Shown piece after piece: positions 8,090-16,347 of a DNA stretch of 64,000 nucleotides; position 1 is the stretch's first letter, and every line of letters begins with the position of its first letter. Source of the stretch: DDH964 sp963763205 (GTDB taxonomy: Bacteria; Desulfobacterota; Desulfuromonadia; Desulfuromonadales; DDH964); NCBI GenBank assembly GCA_963763205.1, contig CAVXNQ010000018.1:1-64000 (forward strand). Direction: 5' to 3'. The translations under genes and the position numbers were made by a program. The notes under the pieces are model-generated. The model made no database searches. It was not told the DNA's origin and was given only the letters and a program-made list of their open reading frames with translations.

Positions 8090-9415
8090 TCAGGCTCCTT
8101 TCTTTACCGGGCAGGCGGTCTGGCGGGAAATCTCCGCCGTCAGTTGAGAGAAGGTCAATTCCTCGGCAACTTTGGTGCCGAGTCCTTCGGCATTGCGGCG
8201 ATAGAGATCGAAACGGGGCTGGCGCCCGCCGTCCTGGTCCTTGACCAGCTTGCTGGTGACGATGCCGACCGCCGCCAGCTGGGGCTGGGAGCAGGAGTTG
8301 GGGCAGCCGGAGATGGCCCAGCTCAGCTGCTGCTGGTGGCCGTCGAAGCCCTGGAGCAACTGGCGAGCGATGTCGCGGGTGGCGGAAAGGCCCATGCGGC
8401 ATTCGTGGCTGCCGGGACAGACCCGGAAGGCCGCCTGCTGCTCGGGGGACTTGCCGTCGAAGCCAGTCGTGGCCAGGTCCCGCGCCAGCTCCCGGCGCGC
8501 CTCGGCCGAGGCCGGCAGAAAAGCCACGTCCTGTTCGGCGGTGATCAGCAGGGTGCCGGCCGCCCAGCGCCGGGCCGCGATCGCCAGCTGTCGGAACTGG
8601 GCGACGCTGAGTTCGCCGGCGAAGACCCGGGCGAAGAGCGGCTCGCTGTCGTGGACCTCCGTCGGCGTCAGGGTCTCGCCGAGCCCGCTGGCGAGCGGGG
8701 CCGGTGGCAGCTCGCCGGTTTCCGCCCGCAGCAGGTCGCGGAAGGCCGCCTCGCCGATCTGCGCCAGCACGTACTTGAGGCGTCGTCCCGCGGGCGCCTG
8801 CTGGTGGAAGACGCGGACCACGCCCTCGATGAGGGGGATCAGGCGGCTTTCGGCGACCCGGCCCGCGAGCAGAAAGCCGGGCCGCGGTTCCCGGCCCAGG
8901 CCACCGGCGCACCAGACGTCCCACAGCGGCCGCTGCTCCTTGAGTCCGGCGAAGACCAGGCCGATGTCCTGGATCAGGTGCCGGCCCTGCTCGGCATCGC
9001 CGTCGACGCCGATCTTGAATTTCTTCGGCAGCCCCTCGAACCAGGGATTGCCGACAAAGTGGCGGTGCAGGCGGCGCGTCAGCGCCTGGCAGTGTCCGTA
9101 GTGGGCGCGGCCGGTGGTGCTGCAGGAGATGCCGCGTACCGCGCCGCCGCAGGCGCCCCGGCCGGTCAGGCCGACGGCGGCCATGCCGCGGTTGAGGGCG
9201 GCGAGATCGCTCCCCGCGACGTCGTGCAGCTCGATGCTGCCGCGGGTGGTCAGGTGCAGGCGGCCGCCGGCGAAGAGCTCCGCCAGTTCGGCGACCTTGA
9301 GGGCCTGCTCGCTGGAGAGGGCGCCGGCCGGCACCTTGATGCGCTGCATGAAGCGGTCGGTTTCGCGTTGCTGGTAGATGCCGTCGAGGCGCAGCTGGTG
9401 GGGATCGAAGGTCAT
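8090..9415 (-). CDS. Siroheme/4Fe-4S sulfite (or nitrite) reductase, single chain
   Basis: The 441-aa nitrite/sulfite reductase hemoprotein-family enzyme has the ferredoxin-like half-domains and both cluster motifs: Cx5C in CPGSHEC and Cx3C in CPNSC, which hold a siroheme-bridged [4Fe-4S] cluster. LHLTTRGSIELHDV and GACGGAVRGISCS are typical of the substrate pocket. Its place between cysN and cysK makes assimilatory sulfite reduction (six-electron reduction to sulfide, probably ferredoxin-dependent) the likely role; nitrite reduction is possible. ATG at 9415 with AGGAGCC upstream. Confidence 0.88.
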   Translation of the reverse strand: MTFDPHQLRLDGIYQQRETDRFMQRIKVPAGALSSEQALKVAELAELFAGGRLHLTTRGSIELHDVAGSDLAALNRGMAAVGLTGRGACGGAVRGISCSTTGRAHYGHCQALTRRLHRHFVGNPWFEGLPKKFKIGVDGDAEQGRHLIQDIGLVFAGLKEQRPLWDVWCAGGLGREPRPGFLLAGRVAESRLIPLIEGVVRVFHQQAPAGRRLKYVLAQIGEAAFRDLLRAETGELPPAPLASGLGETLTPTEVHDSEPLFARVFAGELSVAQFRQLAIAARRWAAGTLLITAEQDVAFLPASAEARRELARDLATTGFDGKSPEQQAAFRVCPGSHECRMGLSATRDIARQLLQGFDGHQQQLSWAISGCPNSCSQPQLAAVGIVTSKLVKDQDGGRQPRFDLYRRNAEGLGTKVAEELTFSQLTAEISRQTACPVKKGA

Positions 9416-9518
9416 GGTTCAGGCTCCTTGACGGCACTCCGGTGGGGCTGCCGAGCGGGGCCAGCTGCCGTGGGAAAAGACTAACAGAAAAATTTCGCCG
9501 GGGATTCATTAATCCGCC

Positions 9519-11295
9519 TCAGGAAAAAAGTTGCTGGGCGACGCGCTCGGCGACGGCGGGGGTGACCGCCTCACCGATAACCAGGTGCGGGGCCAGGGGG
9601 GCTTCGAAAGCCGCGTCGCCGCCGATATGGATTTCCCGGCTGGCGTCCGGCTCAAGGGCGTCGATGGCCCGCTGGCGCTCGCTGCGCAGCGGCGCGCAAA
9701 GCGGGACGAGGACGATCAGCCCGGCGTCGACCAGCAGCCGGGCGTCGGCGCCGAGCCGGGCCAGTCCACCGTCGGTTTCCTCCGGTCCCCGCGCGGCGTG
9801 CCGTTCGGGGCTCAGCAGGGCGACGTGGCGGCCCAGGGCGTGGAGCTTCTTCGCCACCAGGGAGGCCAGCTGCAGGGCCGGTTCCGGATCGGCGGCGCTG
9901 AACCAGACGACGCCGGGCGTCTGCCCCTTGAGCCGGGCGAGGGTCGTCCGGTCGAGTTCGACCCGCGCCCAGTCGTCGCCGGCCGCGGCCAGCAGCGGCT
10001 GGTGGATCATTCCCGCCGCCACCGTGGCATTGGTCAGGCGGTCGATGAGGATGAAGTTGCCGGTGCCGCGGTTCTCCCGGTAGGAATCGAAGGCGATCGG
10101 CCGGTCGAGGCTGAAGCGGCAGACCCCCACTTCGTTGAGGGCCAGGCCGGTGCAGTCCTCTTTCTGCAGGGTGTTGACGTTGATTTTGAACCGGGTTTCG
10201 GTGACCCGGGCGGGAGCGGTGGCGCTGCCGGCCTTGAGCAGGTAGCTGCGCCCCGGCGCCAGCGCCTCTTCGTGCAGCCAGGCCAGCTTGGCCTCGAAAC
10301 GGTCGGCGTAATAGGGGCGCTCATCGGCGGCGGCCAGGGTCTCGCCGCGGCTGATGTCGATCTCGTCCTCCAGGGTCAGGGTCACCGCCTGGCCGGCAAC
10401 CGCCTCCTCCAGGTCGCCGTCCATGGTGACGATGCGGGCCACCCGGCTGGCCTGTCCGGAGGCGGTGACCGCCACCCGGTCCCCCGGGCGCACCGCCCCC
10501 GAGGCGATGGTGCCGCAGAAGCCGCGGAAATCGAGGTTGGGACGGTTGACCCACTGCACCCGCATCCGAAACGGCTTGCGCGATCGCGGTGTCGGCCACC
10601 TCGACGCTCTCCAGGAATTCCAGCAGGGCCGGCCCCTGGTACCAGGGGGTGTTGCTGCTGCGTTCCAGGACGTTGTCGCCGTTCAGGGCGGAGATCGGGA
10701 TGGCGGCGATCTTATCGAAGCCGAGGCTGGCGGCGAAGGCCTGGTAGTCGTCGCGAATGGACGCGAAGCGCTCGGCGCTGTAGTCGACCAGGTCCATCTT
10801 GTTGATCGCCAGCACCACATGGCGGATGCCGACCAGCGAGACCAGGTAGCTGTGGCGCCGGGTCTGGGTCAGGATCCCCTTGCGGGCGTCGATGAGGATC
10901 ACCGCCACCTGCGCGGTGGAGGCGCCGGTGACCATGTTGCGGGTGTACTGCTCGTGCCCGGGGGTGTCGGCGACGATGAACTTGCGCTTGTCGGTGGAGA
11001 AGAAGCGGTAGGCGACGTCGATGGTGATCCCCTGTTCGCGCTCGGCCTGCAGGCCGTCGAGGAGCAGGGCGTAGTCGATCTGCTCCCCTTGGGTGCCGAC
11101 CCGCTTGCTGTCCGCCTCCAGTGCCGCCAGCTGGTCTTCGAAGATCAGCTTCGAATCCCAGAGCATCCGGCCGATCAGGGTGCTCTTGCCGTCGTCGACG
11201 CTGCCGCAGGTGATGAAGCGCAGCAGCCCCTTCTCTTCCTGGCTCTTCAGGTAGGCGTGGATGTCAGTGGCGATCAGTTCGGATTGATGGGACAT
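9519..11295 (-). CDS. cysN: Sulfate adenylyltransferase GTPase subunit fused to a vestigial APS-kinase domain (one frameshift)
   Basis: CysN is the GTPase that drives formation of adenosine 5'-phosphosulfate by CysD. G-motifs are intact: GSVDDGKST, DTPGHEQYTRNM, NKMDLVDYS and the SALNGDNV region. A one-base insertion near 10574 splits the gene after DTAIAQ; the next frame resumes at PFRMRVQWVNRPNLDFRGF. The roughly 591-aa product extends past the EF-Tu-like beta barrels into a C-terminal APS-kinase-like domain. In it the Walker A is lost (PGVVWFSAADPEP where WFTGLSGAGKST is expected) and the APS-binding DGDN is gone, while KKLHALGRHVALL and LLVDAGLIVLVPLCAPLRSE survive. This fits a pathway using an APS-type CysH that needs no PAPS. 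Confidence 0.88.
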
Positions 11296-11323
11296 TGCGA
11301 AAACTCCGTTATTCCGGAAATTA

Positions 11324-11384
11324 TGAATGTTTGAATTTCGAATTTTGAATTGAATTCAAAACTTTAGACATTCAACATTTAAAC
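11324..11384. repeat. Period-7 tandem repeats in inverted arms (locus B)
   Basis: AT-rich heptamers of the form TTTGAAT/TTCGAAT (left arm) and ATTCAAA/ATTCAAC (right arm) fill the gap between cysD and cysN. The arms are reverse complements. Same motif class as locus E at 26.7 kb. Confidence 0.75.
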
Positions 11385-11391
11385 TTGCTCT

Positions 11392-12297
11392 TTAGAAGTA
11401 CCCTTCCTGCTTCTTCTTCTCCATGCTGCCGGCCTGGTCGTGGTCGATGAGCCGTCCCTGGCGCTCGCTGGTGCGGGTCAGCAGCATCTCCTGGATGATC
11501 TCCGGCAGGGTCGCGGCGGTCGACTCGACGGCGCCGGTCAAGGGGTAGCAGCCGAGGGTGCGAAAGCGCACCGATTTCATCTCGACCTTCTCCCCAGGAT
11601 GAAGTTGCAGTCGTTCGTCATCGACCATGATCAGCATGCCGTCGCGCTCTACCACCGGTCGTTCCTTGGCGTAGTAGAGCGGGACAATGGGGATCTGCTC
11701 CAGGTAGATGTACTGCCAGACGTCGAGCTCGGTCCAGTTGGAGAGGGGGAAGGCGCGAATGCTCTCCCCGGGTCGCACCCGGGCGTTGTAGATGTTCCAC
11801 AGCTCGGGGCGCTGGCTCTTCGGGTCCCAGCGATGGGCCGCGTTACGGAAAGAGAAGATCCGTTCCTTGGCCCGCGACTTTTCCTCGTCGCGCCGGGCAC
11901 CGCCGAAGGCGGCGTCGAACTTGTACTTGTCCAGCGCCTGCTTGAGCCCCTCGGTCTTCATGATGTCGGTGTAGAGGGCGCTGCCGTGGCTGAAGGGGCT
12001 GACCCCCTGCTGCACCCCCTCTTCGTTGATATGGATCAACAGGTCGAAGCCGCACTCGCGGGCCATCCGGTCGCGGAACTCGATCATCTCCCGGAATTTC
12101 CAGGTGGTGTCGACATGCAGCAGCGGGAAGGGCGGGTGGGCCGGGTAGAAGGCCTTGCGCGCCAGGTGCAGCATCACTGCCGAGTCCTTGCCGATGGAGT
12201 AGAGCATCACCGGGTTTTCGAACTCGGCGGCGACCTCGCGGAGGATGTGGATGCTCTCCGCTTCCAACTGGCGCAGGTGGGTCTGTTTGATTTTCAT
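11392..12297 (-). CDS. cysD: Sulfate adenylyltransferase, ATP-pyrophosphatase subunit
   Basis: CysD adenylates sulfate to APS together with CysN. The 301-aa protein has the PP-loop (YSIGKDSAVML), HVDTTWKFREMIEFRD, the family block FGGARRDEEKSRAKERIFSFR, and RAFPLSNWTELDVWQYI. It is full length, with ATG at 12297. It lies between cysH and cysN in the minus-strand operon and is separated from each by a repeat element. No signal or membrane segment; cytoplasmic. Confidence 0.95.
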   Translation of the reverse strand: MKIKQTHLRQLEAESIHILREVAAEFENPVMLYSIGKDSAVMLHLARKAFYPAHPPFPLLHVDTTWKFREMIEFRDRMARECGFDLLIHINEEGVQQGVSPFSHGSALYTDIMKTEGLKQALDKYKFDAAFGGARRDEEKSRAKERIFSFRNAAHRWDPKSQRPELWNIYNARVRPGESIRAFPLSNWTELDVWQYIYLEQIPIVPLYYAKERPVVERDGMLIMVDDERLQLHPGEKVEMKSVRFRTLGCYPLTGAVESTAATLPEIIQEMLLTRTSERQGRLIDHDQAGSMEKKKQEGYF

Positions 12298-12331
12298 CGT
12301 CGGTCCTTTTTCAATCTTCCATATTCGTCCG

Positions 12332-12455
12332 TGGCGGTTCGATTTCGCTCCGAGGCCAAGGCGGCAAGGTGTGATCGCCGCAGGCGTAGCAGCGCTACGT
12401 CGAGGATGAGCACGCCGCAGCCAACGCCGGGATCGGGGCGAAGGCGAACCGCCTA
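12332..12455. repeat. Palindromic repeat element between cysH and cysD
   Basis: The ends are inverted repeats (GGCGGTTCGATTTCGCTCCG at 12333 and, reverse-complemented, GGCGGTTCGCCTTCGCCCCG at the other end). The core CCGCAGGCGTAGCAGCGCTA CG is a hairpin also present in the elements at 42579 and 51891. The outer edge at 12453-12455 is the TAG stop codon of cysH on the minus strand. Confidence 0.75.
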
Positions 12456-13154
12456 GCGCCGGTGCAGGCCGCACTCCTTGTGCTCCGCATTCTCCCACCA
12501 CCAGCGCCCGGCCCGCGGCGGCTCGCCCGGCTCCACGGCCCGGGTGCAGGGGGCGCAGCCGATGGAGGCGTAGCCCTGGCGGTAGAGCCGGTTGACCGGC
12601 AGCCGCCGCGCCTCGGCATGGGCCCAGACCTCGGCGTCGCTCCAGTCGAGGAGCGGGCTGATCTTGAGCAGCCCGCCGTTGGCACCATCGACCATAACCG
12701 GTTCCAGTTCTTCACGGGTGACGCCGTGGGCGCGGCGCAGCCCGGTGACCCAGCCGGAAAGGCCCGCCAGGGCCCGGCCAAGGGGCTCCACCTTGCGGAT
12801 GCGGCAGCATTCATGGCGGTTCTCCAGGCTCTCGCGGAAGGAGAAGAGCCCCTTCTCCCGTTCCAGGCGCTCGACCGCCGCCCGCTCGGGGAAGTACCAG
12901 TCGATGGCGACCCCGTAGCGTTGGACGACCGCCTCGGCGACCTCGTAGGTCTCCTCGGGAAGCCGGCCGGTATCGAGGGCGAAGATGCCGACGTCCAGCC
13001 GCTGCTGGCGGATGAGGTCGATCAGCACGATGTCTTCGACGCTGAAGGAGCAGGCAAGTTTTACCGCGCCTCCTGCGGCGTCCAGGCCGGCGGCCAGGAT
13101 GGCTGTAGCGTTGGCCACCGCGGTGGACGTATCGGTCTGGCTGGGCTGATACAT
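12453..13154 (-). CDS. cysH: Adenylylsulfate (APS-type) reductase
   Basis: CysH reduces APS to sulfite and AMP with thioredoxin or glutathione as donor. The 233-aa protein has the PP-loop-like KLACSFSVEDIVLIDLI, DTGRLPEETYEV, and the two cysteine pairs (HECCRIRKVEPL and GCAPCTRAV) that hold the [4Fe-4S] cluster of the APS-specific class, plus the catalytic Cys in HKECGLHRR. The ATG at 13154 follows GAGAGG at good spacing; an in-frame ATG at 13172 is possible. It is near the promoter end of the sulfur operon. Confidence 0.93.
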   Translation of the reverse strand: MYQPSQTDTSTAVANATAILAAGLDAAGGAVKLACSFSVEDIVLIDLIRQQRLDVGIFALDTGRLPEETYEVAEAVVQRYGVAIDWYFPERAAVERLEREKGLFSFRESLENRHECCRIRKVEPLGRALAGLSGWVTGLRRAHGVTREELEPVMVDGANGGLLKISPLLDWSDAEVWAHAEARRLPVNRLYRQGYASIGCAPCTRAVEPGEPPRAGRWWWENAEHKECGLHRR

Positions 13155-13174
13155 GGGTATTTTCCTCTCCATGG

Positions 13175-13399
13175 TCAGATGAAATATTCCGGTTGCTGCT
13201 GCTGGCGGCCGAAGTGGATCCGGTTCCAGAGCCGCTCGTGGCCGAAGTAGACGAAGAACTTGATGAGCGTGTCGCACAGACCGATGGTGGCCGCGAACTC
13301 CCCCTGGCCGGTCAGGGCGAAGACCAGGGCGCTGGTGATGGCGGTGGCCAGCAGCCGCCAGGAAAGGGCTTTGACGATGCTGCGGCGGGTCGATTCCAT
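13175..13399 (-). CDS. DUF2061-family small membrane protein
   Basis: The 74-aa protein begins MESTRRSIVKALSWRLLATA, with two predicted membrane helices (AITSALVFALTG and a segment around TLIKFFVYF) and the conserved HERLWNRIHFG near the end, as in DUF2061. These are often found beside sulfate-assimilation genes. Role unknown, possibly transport or redox support at the membrane. ATG at 13399 has GGAG upstream; an ATG at 13411 is the alternative. Confidence 0.8.
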   Translation of the reverse strand: MESTRRSIVKALSWRLLATAITSALVFALTGQGEFAATIGLCDTLIKFFVYFGHERLWNRIHFGRQQQQPEYFI

Positions 13400-13741
13400 G
13401 GGGGTCTCCATTGCCTGTGCGGAAAGTCCGGTCTGCTTCTGGTTGAATAGGAATAAATCAAAACCACCTAAGTAGTCAAGAATAAAATGAAGAAAATTGA
13501 CAAAAATACTGATATTTAATCCTGGAGGGTAATAACGGCAAAATAGTGTGGTTTGTCGCGGGAATGTTTGTGCTGAAAATTTGGGCGACACTGCCTAAGG
13601 ATTGGGCGGACTTGGCTGGGGATCCTGGGGGGGATTGCGGAATTTCGGCGATTTACAAACAGGCATAAACATTGAAGACACTATCCGCTCACCCGCGGCA
13701 ACGGCGCCGCTGGAACCCCCAAACAAGGAGGACTGTAGACA
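13400..13741. other. Intergenic region between the sulfur operon and amt
   Basis: The AT-rich half near 13440-13560 holds the minus-strand promoter described separately. The GC-rich half, 13580-13740, ends in AAGGAGGACTG, the ribosome-binding site of amt. I see no convincing sigma54 promoter for amt and no further gene. Confidence 0.5.
13450..13479 (-). promoter_or_regulatory. Promoter of the cys operon with a near-palindromic operator
   Basis: On the minus strand TTGACT (13474-13479) and TATTCC (13450-13455) are 18 bases apart. The spacer contains ACTACTTAGGTGGT, which matches its own reverse complement at 10 of 14 positions. A dimeric regulator could bind there; the Rrf2 protein at 15188-15628 is a local candidate. 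Confidence 0.42.
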
Positions 13742-14956
13742 ATGGAGTCTGCAATCGTATCGTTGCGCCATGGCGGCGACGTGTTGTTTCTGTTGCTCGG
13801 GGCGGTCATGGTGTTTGCCATGCACGCCGGGTTCGCCTTTCTCGAAGTCGGGACCGTACGGAAAAAGAGCCAGGTCAACGCCTTTGTGAAGATTCTCAGC
13901 GACTGGTCGGTCTCGACCCTCGTCTACTTTCTGATCGGTTACCCGATCGCCTACGGCATCAACTTCTACCACCCGGCCGCCGGTCTGCTCGCCGACAATC
14001 AGGGGTATGAGCTGGTCCGTTTCTTCTTTCTGCTCTGCTTCGCCGCCTGCATCCCGGCGATCATCTCCGGCGGCATCGCCGAGCGGGCGCGCTTCTGGCC
14101 GCAGGTTCTGGCCGGTGCGATCTTCGTCGGCATCACCTATCCGCTGTTCGAATCCTTCATCTGGGGACAGAATAGCGCCGGTCTGCAGGGGCTCTTCAAG
14201 CGCTGGTGCGGGGCGCCTTTCCACGACTTTGCCGGCAGCGTCGTGGTCCATTCGATGGGTGGCTGGCTGGCCCTGCCGGCGGTCCTCTTCCTCGGCCCGC
14301 GCCTGGGGCGTTTCGTCGGCCGCAAAAGCCAGCCGATCCCGATCAGCAACATCCCCTTTCTGGCCCTGGGCAGCTGGATTCTCGCCGTCGGCTGGTTCGG
14401 GTTCAACGTCATGAGCGCGCAGAGCCTGGAAGGGATTTCCGGCCTGGTGGCGGTCAACTCTCTCATGGCCATGGTCGGCGGGGTGCTGTTCGCCCTGCTC
14501 GTCAGCAAGAACGACCCGGGCTTCGTCCACAACGGCGCGCTGGCGGGGCTGATCGCGATCTGTGCCGGGTCGGACCTGGTGCATCCGCTGGCGGCGTTTC
14601 TGATGGGCGGCATCGGTTCGCTGATCTTCTTCTACGGTTTTCAGTGGGAGCAGGAACGGTTGAAGATCGACGATGTGCTCGGCGTCTGGCCGCTGCACGG
14701 GATGATCGGTACCTGGGGCGGGATCAGTGCCGGGATTTTCGGCCAGACCATCTTCGGTGGGGTCGGCGGGGTGAGCTTCGTGGCGCAGTTGGCCGGCAGC
14801 CTGCTGGCGGTGGTTTATGCGCTGGCGACCGGCGGCCTGGTTTACTTCGTGGTCTCGCGGCTGTTCGGCTTCCGTCTTTCCGACGAGGCGCAGTATGCCG
14901 GCCCCGACCTGACCATTCACCAGATCCACGCCTACCCGGAGGAATACGTCCGCTAA
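13742..14956 (+). CDS. amt: Ammonium transporter (Amt family)
   Basis: This is a 404-aa, 11-span inner-membrane channel for ammonium. Family signatures are GAVMVFAMHAGFAFLEVGTV near the start, GGIAERARF, HDFAGSVVVHSMGGW carrying the first pore histidine, and VWPLHGMIGTWGG with the second. It starts at the ATG at 13742 behind AAGGAGG. No glnK/glnB gene follows, unlike most amt loci, so its PII partner must be elsewhere. It is a slightly atypical Amt, with no N-terminal signal peptide seen. Confidence 0.9.
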   Translation: MESAIVSLRHGGDVLFLLLGAVMVFAMHAGFAFLEVGTVRKKSQVNAFVKILSDWSVSTLVYFLIGYPIAYGINFYHPAAGLLADNQGYELVRFFFLLCFAACIPAIISGGIAERARFWPQVLAGAIFVGITYPLFESFIWGQNSAGLQGLFKRWCGAPFHDFAGSVVVHSMGGWLALPAVLFLGPRLGRFVGRKSQPIPISNIPFLALGSWILAVGWFGFNVMSAQSLEGISGLVAVNSLMAMVGGVLFALLVSKNDPGFVHNGALAGLIAICAGSDLVHPLAAFLMGGIGSLIFFYGFQWEQERLKIDDVLGVWPLHGMIGTWGGISAGIFGQTIFGGVGGVSFVAQLAGSLLAVVYALATGGLVYFVVSRLFGFRLSDEAQYAGPDLTIHQIHAYPEEYVR

Positions 14957-15125
14957 GTGCCTGCCGGACTATGCGGGCCGACGGTTTCCTGGCCGCCTTG
15001 ACGCTGCCTTGCGGGCGGGTATAGTGGTTTCCAGGAAAGCGATTTCACCGGAAGCGGGACGCCGCTTCCCCTTCGCCCTGGATGACCTGCCCTCCTGGTC
15101 TCCAGGGTGTTTTTTCGCAAGCCAA

Positions 15126-15164
15126 ACGAAACGGCCATGCTCCACCGGGAGCATGGCCGTTGTC
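15126..15164 (-). terminator. Strong hairpin after the Rrf2 gene
   Basis: AACGGCCATGCTCC and GGAGCATGGCCGTT form a perfect 14-bp stem with a 3-base loop. It lies between the convergent amt and Rrf2 genes and could terminate both; a T-run is weak on either side. Confidence 0.55.
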
Positions 15165-15187
15165 GTTTGGCTGGCGATGGTCAGCGC

Positions 15188-15628
15188 TTATTTTTCGGCG
15201 AAGGGGAGCTGGCCGAGTTTTTTGCCTTCCTGCTCGATCAGGTAGGCAAAATTGTAACGCTCGAGTATTTTCAGAAACTCGCGCCGCACTTCCCGCCAGG
15301 CCCCATGGACCGGGCAGAAGACGTCCCGTTCGCAGGCGCCGTCGCGGGTCAGGCACTGGTTGATGTAGAGCGGACCCTCTTCGGCCATGACGACGTCGAG
15401 AAGGGTTACGCTGGCCGGGTCCTTGATCAGGTAGAAGCCGCCGCCCACCCCCCGCTGGGATCCCACGATGCCGAGCTTGATCAGCGGCTGCAGGATCTTG
15501 GTGAGAAATGCCGGGGTGATGTCCTGGGTCTGGCAGATATCCTTTTTGAAGACGATCTCGCCCCGGGGCTGCTTGGCCAGGTAGAGGAGGGCGCGAATGG
15601 CGTATTCGGTGGCACGGGTAATCAGCAC
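15188..15628 (-). CDS. Rrf2-family transcriptional regulator
   Basis: The 146-aa protein has an N-terminal winged helix (TRATEYAIRALLYLAKQPRG, ITPAFLTKILQPL) and a wing with GSQRGVGGGFYL. Three cysteines in NQCLTRDGACERDVFCPVHG could hold a [2Fe-2S] or [4Fe-4S] cluster, as in IscR, NsrR and RsrR. Members sense iron-sulfur status, cysteine supply or nitric oxide. Being the nearest regulator to the cys operon, it may control sulfur assimilation in the manner of CymR; this is inference. It has its own promoter at 15664-15692. Confidence 0.85.
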   Translation of the reverse strand: MLITRATEYAIRALLYLAKQPRGEIVFKKDICQTQDITPAFLTKILQPLIKLGIVGSQRGVGGGFYLIKDPASVTLLDVVMAEEGPLYINQCLTRDGACERDVFCPVHGAWREVRREFLKILERYNFAYLIEQEGKKLGQLPFAEK

Positions 15629-15663
15629 GGCAAGCCTCCGTAAAGATGACTTCAGGAGTAATG

Positions 15664-15692
15664 TAGATACCGGGCCGCAGCGGATTTGTCAA
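15664..15692 (-). promoter_or_regulatory. Promoter of the Rrf2 gene
   Basis: On the minus strand TTGACA (15687-15692), 17-base spacer, TATCTA (15664-15669). The untranslated leader carries ACGGAGG before the start codon at 15628. Confidence 0.65.
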
Positions 15693-15726
15693 TGAAAAAG
15701 GATTGTTTTGGTTGTTGGCCCGCGGC

Positions 15727-16101
15727 TCAGGCCGGCAGGAGCTGGGACACCTGGCGGACCAGCGACCGTTCGTCGAAAGGTTTCTGGATGAACCCGTCGG
15801 CGCCGGAATCGCGAGCCAGCTCAGCCAGTTCTTCACGCGGCTTGGTCGACATCAGGATGATGGGGATGCGGCTGCTGGCTTCCCGTTGCTTGAGCAGACG
15901 GACCTTGCGGTCGCCATTGAGCAGTGGCATCATGACGTCGATGAGGATCAGATCCGGGGGCTGATTGCTGTAGATAAAACGATTGGCTTCGATTCCTGAG
16001 TCGGTGGCAATGACCTCATACCCTGCGGCTTCAAGGGCATCGGTGGCGACCGCCAGGACCAGTTTGCTGTCATCGATGACGACGATACGTTTTTTGGGCA
16101 A
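15727..16101 (-). CDS. Single-domain response regulator receiver
   Basis: A stand-alone CheY-like receiver of 124 aa. It has the acidic pair DD near residue 10, the phosphorylated Asp in LILIDVMMPLLNGD (near residue 54), Ser in ILMSTKP and Lys in GFIQKPFDE. No output domain and no adjacent kinase, so it probably relays phosphate or binds a partner protein. It starts at the ATG at 16101 with GGAACGAGG upstream. Confidence 0.88.
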   Translation of the reverse strand: MPKKRIVVIDDSKLVLAVATDALEAAGYEVIATDSGIEANRFIYSNQPPDLILIDVMMPLLNGDRKVRLLKQREASSRIPIILMSTKPREELAELARDSGADGFIQKPFDERSLVRQVSQLLPA

Positions 16102-16347
16102 AGGTTACCTCGTTCCTTCCGGGCAAATCGACGAACTGTCAGATTAAGAGTAAAACCCTGTTATTTTTATATAACATCGTTTCTTTTTTGCCGATTCTAC
16201 TCCAGGCAGGATGGAAGTCAAAAGAAAAATAGTTTCCCCACTCCCTGGCCGCGGCGGCGGGTTTCTCCCTGCGGCGAGGCCAATCCAGGGGTCCGATAGG
16301 ATTCTGAAGAAAATTTCACATATCGAAGCTCTGTTTTGTTGACTGGA

